Shown here in pieces: positions 37,952 to 47,113 of a stretch of DNA of 64,000 nt (position 1 is the first letter of the stretch; each line of letters begins with the position of its first letter). Source of the stretch: Amphibiibacter pelophylacis (GTDB lineage Bacteria > Pseudomonadota > Gammaproteobacteria > Burkholderiales > Burkholderiaceae_C). Both the position numbers and the translations under genes were made by a program. The stretch covers positions 87,572 through 151,571 of the forward strand of contig NZ_JAWDIE010000007.1 of assembly GCF_037688875.1 (NCBI RefSeq), read 5' to 3'. Below the pieces are notes generated by a model. The model made no database searches. It was not told the DNA's origin and saw only the letters and a program-made list of their open reading frames with translations.

Positions 37952-38904
37952 GGCCTGTCCTCCTGGGTCTGCGGCGTGGCGCGGGCCTGCGCTTCGCTGG
38001 CCTTGCGGTCCTTGCGGTCCATTTCGTCTTCCAGATCCTGGGACACGTCGTTGGGGCCTTTGGTGATGTAGTGGAACAGGCTACCGACCGCCGCCGCACC
38101 CAGCGCGGCCAGCGTCAGCGGCTTGGCCAGGCCCTTCCACAGGCTGACCATGGGGCTGATTTTCGGCTCGTCGGGCAGGCCGTGGTACAGCGACGGCTGA
38201 TCGCCATGATGCAGCACATACATGACGTGGGTGCCGCCCACGCCGGCCGGATCGTAAAGCCCGGCCTTCTCGAAGCCGCGCTCTTTCAGATCCTCGATGC
38301 GCTCGGCGGCCTGCTCTTTCATGTCCTCTTTGGTGCCAAACATGATGGCGCCGGTCGGGCAGGTCTTGACGCAGGCCGGTTCCAGCCCCACCGCGACGCG
38401 GTCGGAGCACAGCGTGCACTTGTAGGCTTTGTGATCCTTCTGCGAGATGCGCGGCACGTTGAACGGGCAGCCGGTGACGCAGTAGCCGCAGCCGATGCAG
38501 TGTTCCTCCTGGAAATCGACGATGCCGTTGGCGTACTGGATGATGGCGCCCGGCGAGGGGCAGGCCTTCAGGCAGCCCGGATCCTCGCAGTGCATGCAGC
38601 CGTCCTTGCGGATCAGCCACTCCAGGTGGCCGGACTGCGTGTTTTCGTACTCGGTGAAGCGCATCACCGTCCAGGACTTGTCGGTCAGATCGGTGGGGTT
38701 GTCGTAGACACCGGCGGCAGCGGTTCCGACCTCGTCGCGCAGGTCGTTCCACTCCATGCAGGCGGTCTGGCAGGCCTTGCAGCCGATGCATTTGGAGACA
38801 TCAATCAGCTTGGCCACTTCGCCCGCATGCGCCTCGCGCACGCTGGGCGACGGGGTGGTGGTGGCTGAACGCTTCTTGATGTCCAGAGATTGCAGTGAAG
38901 ACAT
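37948..38904 (-). CDS. fdoH: Formate dehydrogenase beta subunit, four [4Fe-4S] clusters
   Basis: A 318-residue electron-transfer subunit. Cysteine clusters are clear: CIGCKACQTAC near 39-49, CMHCEDPGCLKACP, CIGCGYCVTGCPF and CTLCSDRV with CVKTCP. A C-terminal transmembrane helix (PLTLAALGAAAVGSLFHYI) holds it to the membrane on the periplasmic side. It sits eight bases after fdoG and overlaps fdoI. It moves electrons from the molybdenum or tungsten site to the cytochrome. Confidence 0.95.
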   Translation of the reverse strand: MSSLQSLDIKKRSATTTPSPSVREAHAGEVAKLIDVSKCIGCKACQTACMEWNDLRDEVGTAAAGVYDNPTDLTDKSWTVMRFTEYENTQSGHLEWLIRKDGCMHCEDPGCLKACPSPGAIIQYANGIVDFQEEHCIGCGYCVTGCPFNVPRISQKDHKAYKCTLCSDRVAVGLEPACVKTCPTGAIMFGTKEDMKEQAAERIEDLKERGFEKAGLYDPAGVGGTHVMYVLHHGDQPSLYHGLPDEPKISPMVSLWKGLAKPLTLAALGAAAVGSLFHYITKGPNDVSQDLEDEMDRKDRKASEAQARATPQTQEDRP

Positions 38905-38912
38905 AAGGGCTC

Positions 38913-41900
38913 CTAAACCTTTTCCACCTTGACCAGGAAGGTCTTGAATTCTGGCGTGTTGGTGTTGCCATCGCCCACGAAAGGCGTCAGCGTGTTGGCC
39001 AGAAAACCCGGCTTGGTCAGGCCTTTGAAGCCCCAGTGGATGGGGATGCCCACGTGGTGCACGGTGCGGCCTTCGATCTGCATGGGCTTGATGCGCTTGG
39101 TCACCACCGCCACGGCCTTGATGAAGCCGCGCTTGGAGCTGACTTTCACCCGCTGCCCGGTGACCACGCCGACCTCCTTGGCCAGCGCCTCGCCGATCTC
39201 GACGAACTGCTCGGGCTGGATGACGGCGTTGATCAGGGCGTGCTTGGTCCAGTAGTGGAAGTGCTCGGTCAGGCGGTAGGTCGTGCCCACATGCGGGAAC
39301 TCGCTGGCCTTGCCGAAGGTGTCCCAGATCTGCGGGAAAACACGCGCCGACGGGCTGTTGGTCGCCTTCGGGTTCTTCGGGTGCATGGGGTTGTAGCCCA
39401 GCGGCGTGTCAAAAGGCTCGTAGTGCTCGGGGAAAGGCCCTTCGCTCAGGCTCTTGCGGGAAAAGAAACGCGCCACGCCCTCGGGGTTCATGATGAAGGG
39501 CCCCGCGCCGCTTTCGGGCGCCAGCGTGGCGCCGAAATCGGGCACATCGGCGCCCGACCAGGCTGCCCCGTTCCAGCTGACCAGCTTGCGCTTCGGGTTG
39601 AAGGGCTTGCCCTCCAGGTCGCAGGACGCGCGGTTGTAGAGCACGCGCCGGTTGGCCGGCCAGGCCCAGGCCCAGTTCAGCGTGTTGCCGATGCCGGTCG
39701 GGTCCGAGTTGTCGCGGCGCGCCATCTGGTTGCCCGCCTGCGTCCAGGCGCCCGCGAAGATCCAGCAGCCGCACATCGTGCTGCCGTCGTCGCGCAGCTC
39801 GCCGAAACCGGCCACCTGCTCGCCCGCTTTGCGCACCACCACGGCGGGGTCTTTCAGGTCGGTCACATCGGTCAGGGCGCGGCCGTTGTATTCCTTGGCC
39901 AGCTCGGTGGGCGTGGGCAGCTCGGGGTTGGCGTACGGCCACCACAGGTTGACGATGGGGTCGGGGAACTTGCCGCCCTCCTTCTGGTACAGCGCCTTCA
40001 TGTTGCGGTGGATGTCCGACATGATGTGGATGTCGGGGCGCGCTTCGCCCGGGGGCTCGGCGGCCTTCCAGTGCCACTGCAGCACGCGCGACGAGCTGAC
40101 CACCGCGCCTTCTTCCTCGGCGAAGCAGGTGGTCGGCAGGCGGAAAACCTCGGTCTGGATGGCGGACGCGTCCACATCGTTGAACTCGCCGTGGTTCTTC
40201 CAGAACTCGGAGGTTTCGGTCGCCAGCGGGTCCATGATGACCAGGAACTTCAGCTTGGCCAGGCCATCGCGCACGCGATCCTTGTTGGACAGCGAGGCCA
40301 GGGGGTTGAAGCCCTGGGCGATGTAGCCGTTGACTTTGCCTTCGTGCATCAGCTCGAAAATCTGCAGCATGTCGTACTGCTTGTCGAGCTTGGGCAGGTA
40401 GTCATAAGCCCAGTTGTTTTCGGCCGTTGCGGCGGGACCGTACCAGGCCTTCATCAGGCTGACGTGGAACTTGGGGTAGTTCTGCCAGTAGCTCATCTGG
40501 CCCGGACGCAGCGGTTTTTGCGTGCGCGAGTCCATGTAGGCCTTGTAATCCTGCTCGGCCTGACCGGGCAGCGACAGATAGCCTGGCAGGCTGGCCGAGA
40601 GCAGACCCAGGTCGGTCAGGCCCTGGATGTTGGAGTGGCCGCGCAGCGCATTCATGCCGCCCCCCGCCACACCCATATTGCCCAGCAGCAGCTGCACCAT
40701 GGCGCCGGTGCGCAGGATCTGCGCGCCGATCGAGTGCTGCGTCCAGCCCAGCGCGTACATGATGGTCATAGCGCGGCCGGGCACGGCCGTCGAGGCCATT
40801 TTTTCGCAGATGTGCAGAAACTTGTCCCTGGGCGTGCCGCAGACGCTTTCCACTTTTTCTGGCGTGTAGCGCGAGTAGTGCTTCTTCATCAGCTGGTAGA
40901 CGCAGCGCGGATCCTGCAGCGTGGGGTCGGTCCTGACGAAACCGTCCTCGCCCAGCTCGTAATCCCAGCTCGCCTTGTCGTAGCTGCGCTTCTCGGCGTT
41001 GTAGCCCGAGAAAATGCCGTCCACAAATTCAAAATCGCTGCGGACAATGAAGGAAAAGTCCGTGTAGTTTTTGACGTAATCGTGGTGGATTTTGTCGTTG
41101 GTCAGCAGGTAGTTGATGACGCCGCCCAGGAAGGCGATGTCACTGCCCGAGCGGATGGGGGCATAGAAATCAGCCAGCGATGCCGAGCGGTTGAAGCGCG
41201 GGTCGACCACCATGAAATAGGCCTTGTTGTGGGCCTTGGCTTCGGTCACCCACTTGAACCCGCAGGGGTGGGCCTCGGCGGCATTGCCGCCCATGATCAG
41301 AATCACATCCGCGTTCTTGATGTCGACCCAATGGTTCGTCATCGCTCCACGGCCAAACGTCGGGGCAAGACCTGCCACCGTCGGGCCGTGTCAGACACGG
41401 GCTTGATTGTCGAATGCGAGCAGGCCCCAGGAACGGGCGACCTTGTGGGTGATGTATCCGGCCTCGTTGCTGGACGCCGAAGCGGCCAGCATGCCCGTGG
41501 TCAGCCAGCGGTTGACGGTCTGGCCGTCGGCGGTCTGCTGCACGAAGTTGGCGTCGCGGTCGTCCTTGAGCAGGCGTGTGATGCGCGTCATGGCCTCGTC
41601 CCAGGACAGGCGCTTCCACTCGTTCGAGCCGGGTGCGCGGTACTCGGGGAAGTGCAGGCGGCTGGGGCTGTGGACGATGTCCAGCAGGCCGGCGCCCTTG
41701 GGACACAGCGTGCCGCGGTTGACCGGGTGATCCGGATCGCCCTCGACATGGATCAGCGAGGCCCTGGCGTTCTTGGCGCCGTCGCCCAGGCTGTACATCA
41801 GGATGCCGCAGCCGACCGAGCAGTAGGTGCAGGTCTGGCGGGTGACCGTGGCCTGCGCGAGTTTGAACTGCCGGACTTCGGCCAGGGCGGTGGCGGGCGA

Positions 41901-41981
41901 AAAGCCCATCAGCGCCAGGCTGGAGCCCGCCAGCGTCGAACCAGTCACTTTCATGAACTGGCGTCTGGAGAGTTGCACCAT
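38913..41981 (-). CDS. fdoG: Formate dehydrogenase alpha subunit, selenocysteine-containing
   Basis: A 1022-residue molybdopterin enzyme that oxidises formate in the periplasm. A twin-arginine signal (SRRQFMK) begins it, followed by the [4Fe-4S] motif CTYCSVGCGI. The frame contains an in-frame TGA at 41391-41393, codon 197, in the context NQARV-U-HGPTVAGLAPTFGRG, which is the selenocysteine site of E. coli FdnG (residue 196). A SECIS hairpin follows at once, and selA, selB and selC are downstream. The two halves are therefore one gene, not a pseudogene. GAGG precedes the ATG at 41981. Confidence 0.96.
41348..41393 (-). promoter_or_regulatory. SECIS element of fdoG
   Basis: Directly after the UGA on the minus strand, CACGGCC pairs with GGCCGTG, and an upper stem GGCA/TGCC closes the loop GGTCT. 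The GGUCU apical loop is the SelB recognition feature of bacterial fdh SECIS hairpins. Distance from UGA to loop is in the usual range. Confidence 0.93.
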
Positions 41982-42145
41982 GAGCGTACCTCGTGTTTGT
42001 CTGCGGCCGATTATAGGGAGCGACATCAAAGTCCTTCAATGCCCGACACGCCCACTTTGGGGGCACAAAAGCCAAGGAAAACCCTGGTCCGCGTCATTTC
42101 GGTGCGTGAAAACCCGGTTTCATCGCTCAAAAAACCGGACGAATC

Positions 42146-42161
42146 GGGCATATATCTTGCT
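42146..42161 (+). promoter_or_regulatory. Sigma-54-like promoter upstream of the ATP-grasp operon
   Basis: GGGCATA-TATC-TTGCT matches TGGCAYR-N4-TTGCW at all but the first base and keeps the GG-N10-GC spacing. Transcription would begin near 42172, about 50 bases before the ATP-grasp ATG. No activator gene is adjacent, so the call is weaker than the other two sigma-54 sites. Confidence 0.5.
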
Positions 42162-42223
42162 TTTATGCTGGAATGGACGCAGCAGCCGCGCACGGAGCGG
42201 CAGGACGCAGGAGACCCGGAACC

Positions 42224-43654
<1,431 letters not shown>

Positions 43655-43655
43655 C

Positions 43656-44633
43656 ATGCTGAGCCGAACCGCCGATCACCTTTTCTGGATGTCGCGCTAC
43701 ACCGAGCGCGCCGAAAACCTCGCCCGCCTGCTCGACGACGCCTGGCAGATGTCGCTGGTGCCGCAGTCCGACGAATCCAGCCGCCAGAACTGGCAGGCCC
43801 TCATCGTGCTGAACAATCTGCAGGACGATTACGCCGCGCGCTACGACGGCGTCAGCGCCGACCAGGTGCTGCGCTTCATGATCACCGACCCGCTCAACCC
43901 CTCGTCGGTCTACAGCTGCCTGCGCATGGCGCGCGAAAACGCCCACGCCGTGCGCGGCACCATCACCACCGAAATGTGGGAAACCCTGAACGCCACCTGG
44001 CTGGACATGCGCACGCGCAGCTTTGAATCCATCCAGGGCAGCGACATGGGCGACTTCCTGGAGTGGGTGAAGATGCGCTCCTCCTTCACACGCGGCGTCA
44101 CGCTGGGCACGCTGCTGCAGGACGAGGCGTACCACTTCATCCGCCTGGGCACGCTGCTGGAACGCGCCGACAACACCGCCCGCACGCTGGACGTGAAGTT
44201 CGTCGCCGCCGCCGAAGGCAGCGCGTCCGACCCCCACGGAGGCTCCGGCGGCACGGGCGGCGTCACCGGCTACTACCGCTGGGCGGCGCTGCTGCGCTCG
44301 GTCTCAGCGCTGGAGGTGTACCGCAAGGTCTACCGCGACACCATCACCCCGGCGCGCGTCGCCGAACTGCTCATCCTGCGCCCGGACATGCCGCGCTCGC
44401 TGCGCTACTGCGTCAACGGCGTGCTGCGCAACCTGGAACGCGTGCGCAACAGCCAGTCCGCCGAAACCGAACGCCAGGCCGGCCTGCTGCACGCCCGCCT
44501 GCACTACGGCCGTGTCGAAGACATCCTGGAGCACGGCCTGCACGAATGGCTGAGCGATTTTCTGGATGGCATTTATGCGCTCGGGAACGGGATCAGCAAG
44601 GATTTTCTGGTGTTGGGGGCGGAGGTGGGGTGA
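43656..44633 (+). CDS. Alpha-E domain protein
   Basis: A 325-residue mostly helical protein (DUF403) named for its conserved Glu motifs, as in LSRTADHLFWMSRYTERAENLARLLD and EAYHFIRLGTLLERADNTARTLDVKF. Its partner is the ATP-grasp protein just upstream; the genes are separated by one base. The molecular role is unknown. A Gly-rich insert (GGSGGTGGVTG) lies near 195. The gene ends at the border of the inserted integron-like segment. Confidence 0.9.
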   Translation: MLSRTADHLFWMSRYTERAENLARLLDDAWQMSLVPQSDESSRQNWQALIVLNNLQDDYAARYDGVSADQVLRFMITDPLNPSSVYSCLRMARENAHAVRGTITTEMWETLNATWLDMRTRSFESIQGSDMGDFLEWVKMRSSFTRGVTLGTLLQDEAYHFIRLGTLLERADNTARTLDVKFVAAAEGSASDPHGGSGGTGGVTGYYRWAALLRSVSALEVYRKVYRDTITPARVAELLILRPDMPRSLRYCVNGVLRNLERVRNSQSAETERQAGLLHARLHYGRVEDILEHGLHEWLSDFLDGIYALGNGISKDFLVLGAEVG

Positions 44634-44649
44634 GGGGGTGATTTGTTCA

Positions 44650-44777
44650 CTTAGAATGAATCTGATGACCCACTGATCGTACTGCTTCTCGGTCCGCAGG
44701 TTGTAGTGCATGACCCGCAGCTTGCCGCGAAGCTGATCCAGCAGCTTGGGGCGTTGCGGTTATGTGGTTGGTGTCAT
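44650..44777 (-). pseudogene. Integron integrase (IntI) N-terminal fragment
   Basis: Read leftwards from an ATG at 44777 with GGAGGCGAT in front, the frame gives five codons, a TAA, then KLLDQLRGKLRVMHYNLRTE followed by KQYDQWVIRFIL. This lines up with the N-terminal SAM-like DNA-binding domain of IntI integrases (LDQLR..IR.LHYSLRTE..Y..WV..FI). The frame then runs out against the alpha-E gene; the catalytic Arg and Tyr domains are gone. The stop codon and truncation make it a pseudogene. Confidence 0.8.
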
Positions 44778-44839
44778 ATCGCCTCCTATCCCTGAAAAAA
44801 CAACAAGTTACAAGCGATTTTATTTTTTATCCACCAGCC

Positions 44840-44872
44840 TTGTACAGTTATACCCCCGACAGGGGGTATAAA
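44840..44872 (+). promoter_or_regulatory. Promoter with a 9-base dyad in front of the ATPase gene
   Basis: TATACCCCC (44849-44857), GACA, GGGGGTATA (44862-44870) is a perfect inverted repeat. It lies between TTGTAC (44840-44845) and GTATAA/TATAAA (44866-44872), giving an over-long 20-21 base spacer. The C-tract/G-tract dyad resembles CsoR/RcnR-type operators; the long spacer resembles MerR-type promoters. No matching regulator gene is present, so the class is open. Confidence 0.6.
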
Positions 44873-44917
44873 AACAAGTCAGCCGGCCTGAAACACCAAC
44901 ATTGCGAGGGCGAAGCT

Positions 44918-46249
44918 GTGAACACACCCCTAAAGGTTAGAGACGTCTTCAAGTCACTCGGCGTTCCTACACTCACCTACGTTCGCCGCGAGAACGGCCG
45001 ATTTGAGAGTGAACTCGCTGACGCACTCGATACCCGCGGAAAGCTTGCACTACTGACCGGCCCAAGCAAGACGGGCAAGACAACCCTCTATAGTCGTGTG
45101 CTGGAGGAACGCAATGTCGAACCCCTTACTGTTCGGTGCGACGCCGACCTCACATCAGAGGAGTTCTGGCGTCGCGCACTAGAACGGGTCAACTTCGAGC
45201 GGTTAGCCAGCCTTCAGGACAACGAAGCTCGCAAAGTTTCGGCCGGCGCCAAACTAGGCGGAAAGATCGGCTGGGCATGGCTTGCCGGACTACTCGGCGA
45301 GGTGAACGTAGGCGTCGAGAAGTCTATGGGTGAGGTAGAGATTCGCGAGAAGATTCTGTCCAAGCCTTCACCACACCATCTCGTACCCATCCTGAAAGCC
45401 TTGCCACTTGTCATGGTCGTGGAAGACTTCCATTACCTGATTCCCAAGACAAAGGAGGCCATCTTTCAGCAGTGGAAGGTCTTCGTTGACTCGGAAGTCT
45501 CAGTCATCGTCGTCGGGACTACTCATCACGCAGTTGATCTAGCCTACGCCAACCGAGACTTGGTTGGTCGAATAGCTCAAATTGACCTCTCCACTTGGAA
45601 CACCGCGGACTTAGAGAAGATTGCCACTCTAGGCTTCACCAAGCTTGGCGTGAAAGCGGATCCTCTGGTGACGACTGCCATTGCTCGCGAAGCCGTAGGA
45701 CTGCCAATCATCGTTCAAGAAGCATGTGCTCAAGCGTTGCTCGAAAAGGGCTGGAGCGAGGTTGAACCAGGCAAAGTCGACATCGCGCTGAAACGAAGTG
45801 ACGCGGAAACGGCGCTGCACAAGGTGGCCACCTTGCACTACCGGCAGTTCGAGATTTTCTATGACCGGCTCGCCACGGGGCCGCGAAAGGCCGCCAGGAA
45901 GTACAACACTTATGAACTTGTTCTCCTGGCCTTTGCAAAGGATCCCCTCGTGTTTTCTCTCAAGCGTCATGAGATCGACGAGCGACTCAAGAGCATCCCT
46001 TTGCCCGACCCTGAACGTCCTCCACCTGCTTCGATCAATAGCATGTTGAAGGCGCTCGCGAAGTTCCAGCAACAGAACGGAATTGAGCTACTGGATTGGA
46101 GCACCAAGGAGCAGCGACTCTATATTTTAGAGCCCGCATTTCTCTTCTATCTGCGTTGGCGAGAGATAAGGAAGGGTCATTCGGCCCTAAAGGACCTGCT
46201 TGAGACCTTCTTTCATATCAAGCTGAACTTTGGCTCGAAGGCCGGCTAA
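44918..46249 (+). CDS. Orphan P-loop (AAA/STAND-type) ATPase, probable integron cassette gene
   Basis: A 443-residue protein from a GTG at 44918 with GAGGG in front; the open frame extends 52 codons further left through the dyad, which is less likely. Walker A is GPSKTGKTT (48-56), Walker B LVMVVEDFHYL (164-174), sensor-1-like VIVVGTTHH (196-204). A Gly/hydrophobic stretch at 114-134 (GGKIGWAWLAGLLG) could be a loop or membrane-seeking segment. The C-terminal 150 residues look like winged helices and end LKDLLETFFHIKLNFG. It has no partner gene. I cannot assign a function; phage defence or regulation are possible. Its composition differs from its neighbours. Confidence 0.8.
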   Translation: MNTPLKVRDVFKSLGVPTLTYVRRENGRFESELADALDTRGKLALLTGPSKTGKTTLYSRVLEERNVEPLTVRCDADLTSEEFWRRALERVNFERLASLQDNEARKVSAGAKLGGKIGWAWLAGLLGEVNVGVEKSMGEVEIREKILSKPSPHHLVPILKALPLVMVVEDFHYLIPKTKEAIFQQWKVFVDSEVSVIVVGTTHHAVDLAYANRDLVGRIAQIDLSTWNTADLEKIATLGFTKLGVKADPLVTTAIAREAVGLPIIVQEACAQALLEKGWSEVEPGKVDIALKRSDAETALHKVATLHYRQFEIFYDRLATGPRKAARKYNTYELVLLAFAKDPLVFSLKRHEIDERLKSIPLPDPERPPPASINSMLKALAKFQQQNGIELLDWSTKEQRLYILEPAFLFYLRWREIRKGHSALKDLLETFFHIKLNFGSKAG

Positions 46250-46303
46250 CCCTTCGCTCGAGCCGATTCGCACCAGCATGGCGCTCCTGGCTCAGCTCAA
46301 ACT
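46245..46303 (+). other. attC-like recombination site, degenerate at R'
   Basis: GCTAAC overlaps the ATPase stop codon, followed by CCTTCGCTCGAGCCGA and, after 21 bases, TGGCTCAGCTCAAAC. This tracks the attC of the aadA1 cassette (CTAAC-N2-TTCGTTCAAGCCGA ... GGCTTAACTCAAGC) with inner arms GAGCC/GGCTC. The final GTTRRRY box is missing; the sequence reads CTACAAG instead. It is likely a decayed cassette end. Confidence 0.6.
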
Positions 46304-46560
46304 ACAAGGACTTCTCCATCTGTCAAGCAATAGGACCCCATAATCTGCCGCGAAGCGGCAGATTATTTGAATAACTTCTTTTCTATTTCACGAGCCGGAA
46401 AGTACGCACTTTCGATCTCCACGCAAACTTGCAGGCAGGGAAGAAGACTGCGTAACTACTAACGGCCTCTGCGCGGATTCATTTCCGCGAGCTCCAGATA
46501 CAAGACGCTTGCCGGGGCTCCACTCATCAGTCGTGATAGGTATCCCCTGACCAAACCCGG
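46250..46560. other. Gene-free stretch behind the ATPase gene
   Basis: It holds the attC-like site (to 46303) and the palindrome at 46341-46365. The remaining 195 bases to the next gene contain no open frame of note and no tRNA. I recognise nothing else in it. Confidence 0.6.
46341..46365. terminator. Perfect 11-base hairpin, possible terminator
   Basis: TAATCTGCCGC and GCGGCAGATTA close a GAA loop. It is followed by TTTGAATAACTTCTTTT, a broken T-run, so it could end the ATPase transcript. It could also be a leftover attC stem; its GCCGCGAAGCGGC centre resembles such loops. Confidence 0.55.
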
Positions 46561-46908
46561 CTAAACCTGAACATCAACCCACGTTCCCGTTCCGTCGAAT
46601 CTCAGCTCTGGCCCAGTGGCCTGGGAGCTCGGAGGCGGGTTGGAAACTGACGCGACAGAGGATGTGAGCTCTTTGGCCTCTTTGGTCTCTTCGGCCTTCT
46701 TCATTTGCGCCTTGATCAAATCGATATGGCTGGTGATTTCGGCAATCTTTGCCTTGCCGGCCGAGGTTTTGCTCGACGAGCAATGAACCCAATCCGACAG
46801 CTGGCTTTCAAGTTTAGCCAGCTCGCCACTCGCTACCGCCGCAGCTCCAGGCGAGGGTTTAACGGCGGCAGGGCTGGACTGAATGCTATCGAGGCTGGAC
46901 ATGGCCAT
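46561..46908 (-). CDS. Small hypothetical protein with a Cys-Ser-Ser-Ser-Lys helical core
   Basis: A 115-residue protein of unknown function. Residues 1-30 are low-complexity Ser/Pro/Ala. The core SGELAKLESQLSDWVHC-SSSKTSAGKAKIAEIT then HIDLIKAQMKKAEETK is strongly helical, probably a coiled coil. A Ser/Pro linker leads to the C-terminal FDGTGTWVDVQV. No signal or membrane segment is seen. I start at the ATG at 46908; another is at 46902, and a longer frame runs into the next promoter. It has no operon partners and lies beside the integron remnant. Confidence 0.6.
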   Translation of the reverse strand: MAMSSLDSIQSSPAAVKPSPGAAAVASGELAKLESQLSDWVHCSSSKTSAGKAKIAEITSHIDLIKAQMKKAEETKEAKELTSSVASVSNPPPSSQATGPELRFDGTGTWVDVQV

Positions 46909-47113
46909 AAAAGCGTGGTCTTTTGAGTCGTATCGGCCTGAAACCGCAAAACCTGAGCGCTGACTGTTCTGTCGTGCTCGATCATTTCTCCCGTCGGGGC
47001 TGGGCCCTCTGGCGGATCGCCCGGGGCGCCCTGAAACACCCCGCAACCCCGCAGCGCTTTGGGCTAGACTTGCGACGACCTGAAGCGGGCGATCCCGCCC
47101 GAGGGTTGCCGCC

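Larger units (their letters stand above)
44640..46303. mobile_element. Remnant of a chromosomal integron with one cassette
   Basis: This stretch separates the ATP-grasp/alpha-E pair from their fused homologue. It contains, in order, a broken integrase N-terminus pointing left, a promoter region with a dyad, an orphan ATPase gene pointing right, and an attC-like end over its stop codon. That is the intI / control region / cassette layout of integrons. Codon and base use are less GC-biased than the flanks. The left limit is set by the alpha-E stop and the right by the attC-like site; both are approximate. Confidence 0.6.

Noticed and set aside
41391..41393. Nonsense mutation splitting fdoG
   Set aside because: UGA is at the known selenocysteine position, followed by a SECIS hairpin, with selA, selB and selC adjacent.
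44805..44811. GTTACAA as an attI core site
   Set aside because: It does not fit GTTRRRY (C at the fifth base) and is only about 30 bases from the integrase start; kept only as a remark.
44762..44917. N-terminal extension of the orphan ATPase from an ATG at 44762
   Set aside because: It would overlap the integrase remnant start and read through the dyad and promoter-like sequence; the GTG at 44918 has a better ribosome site.
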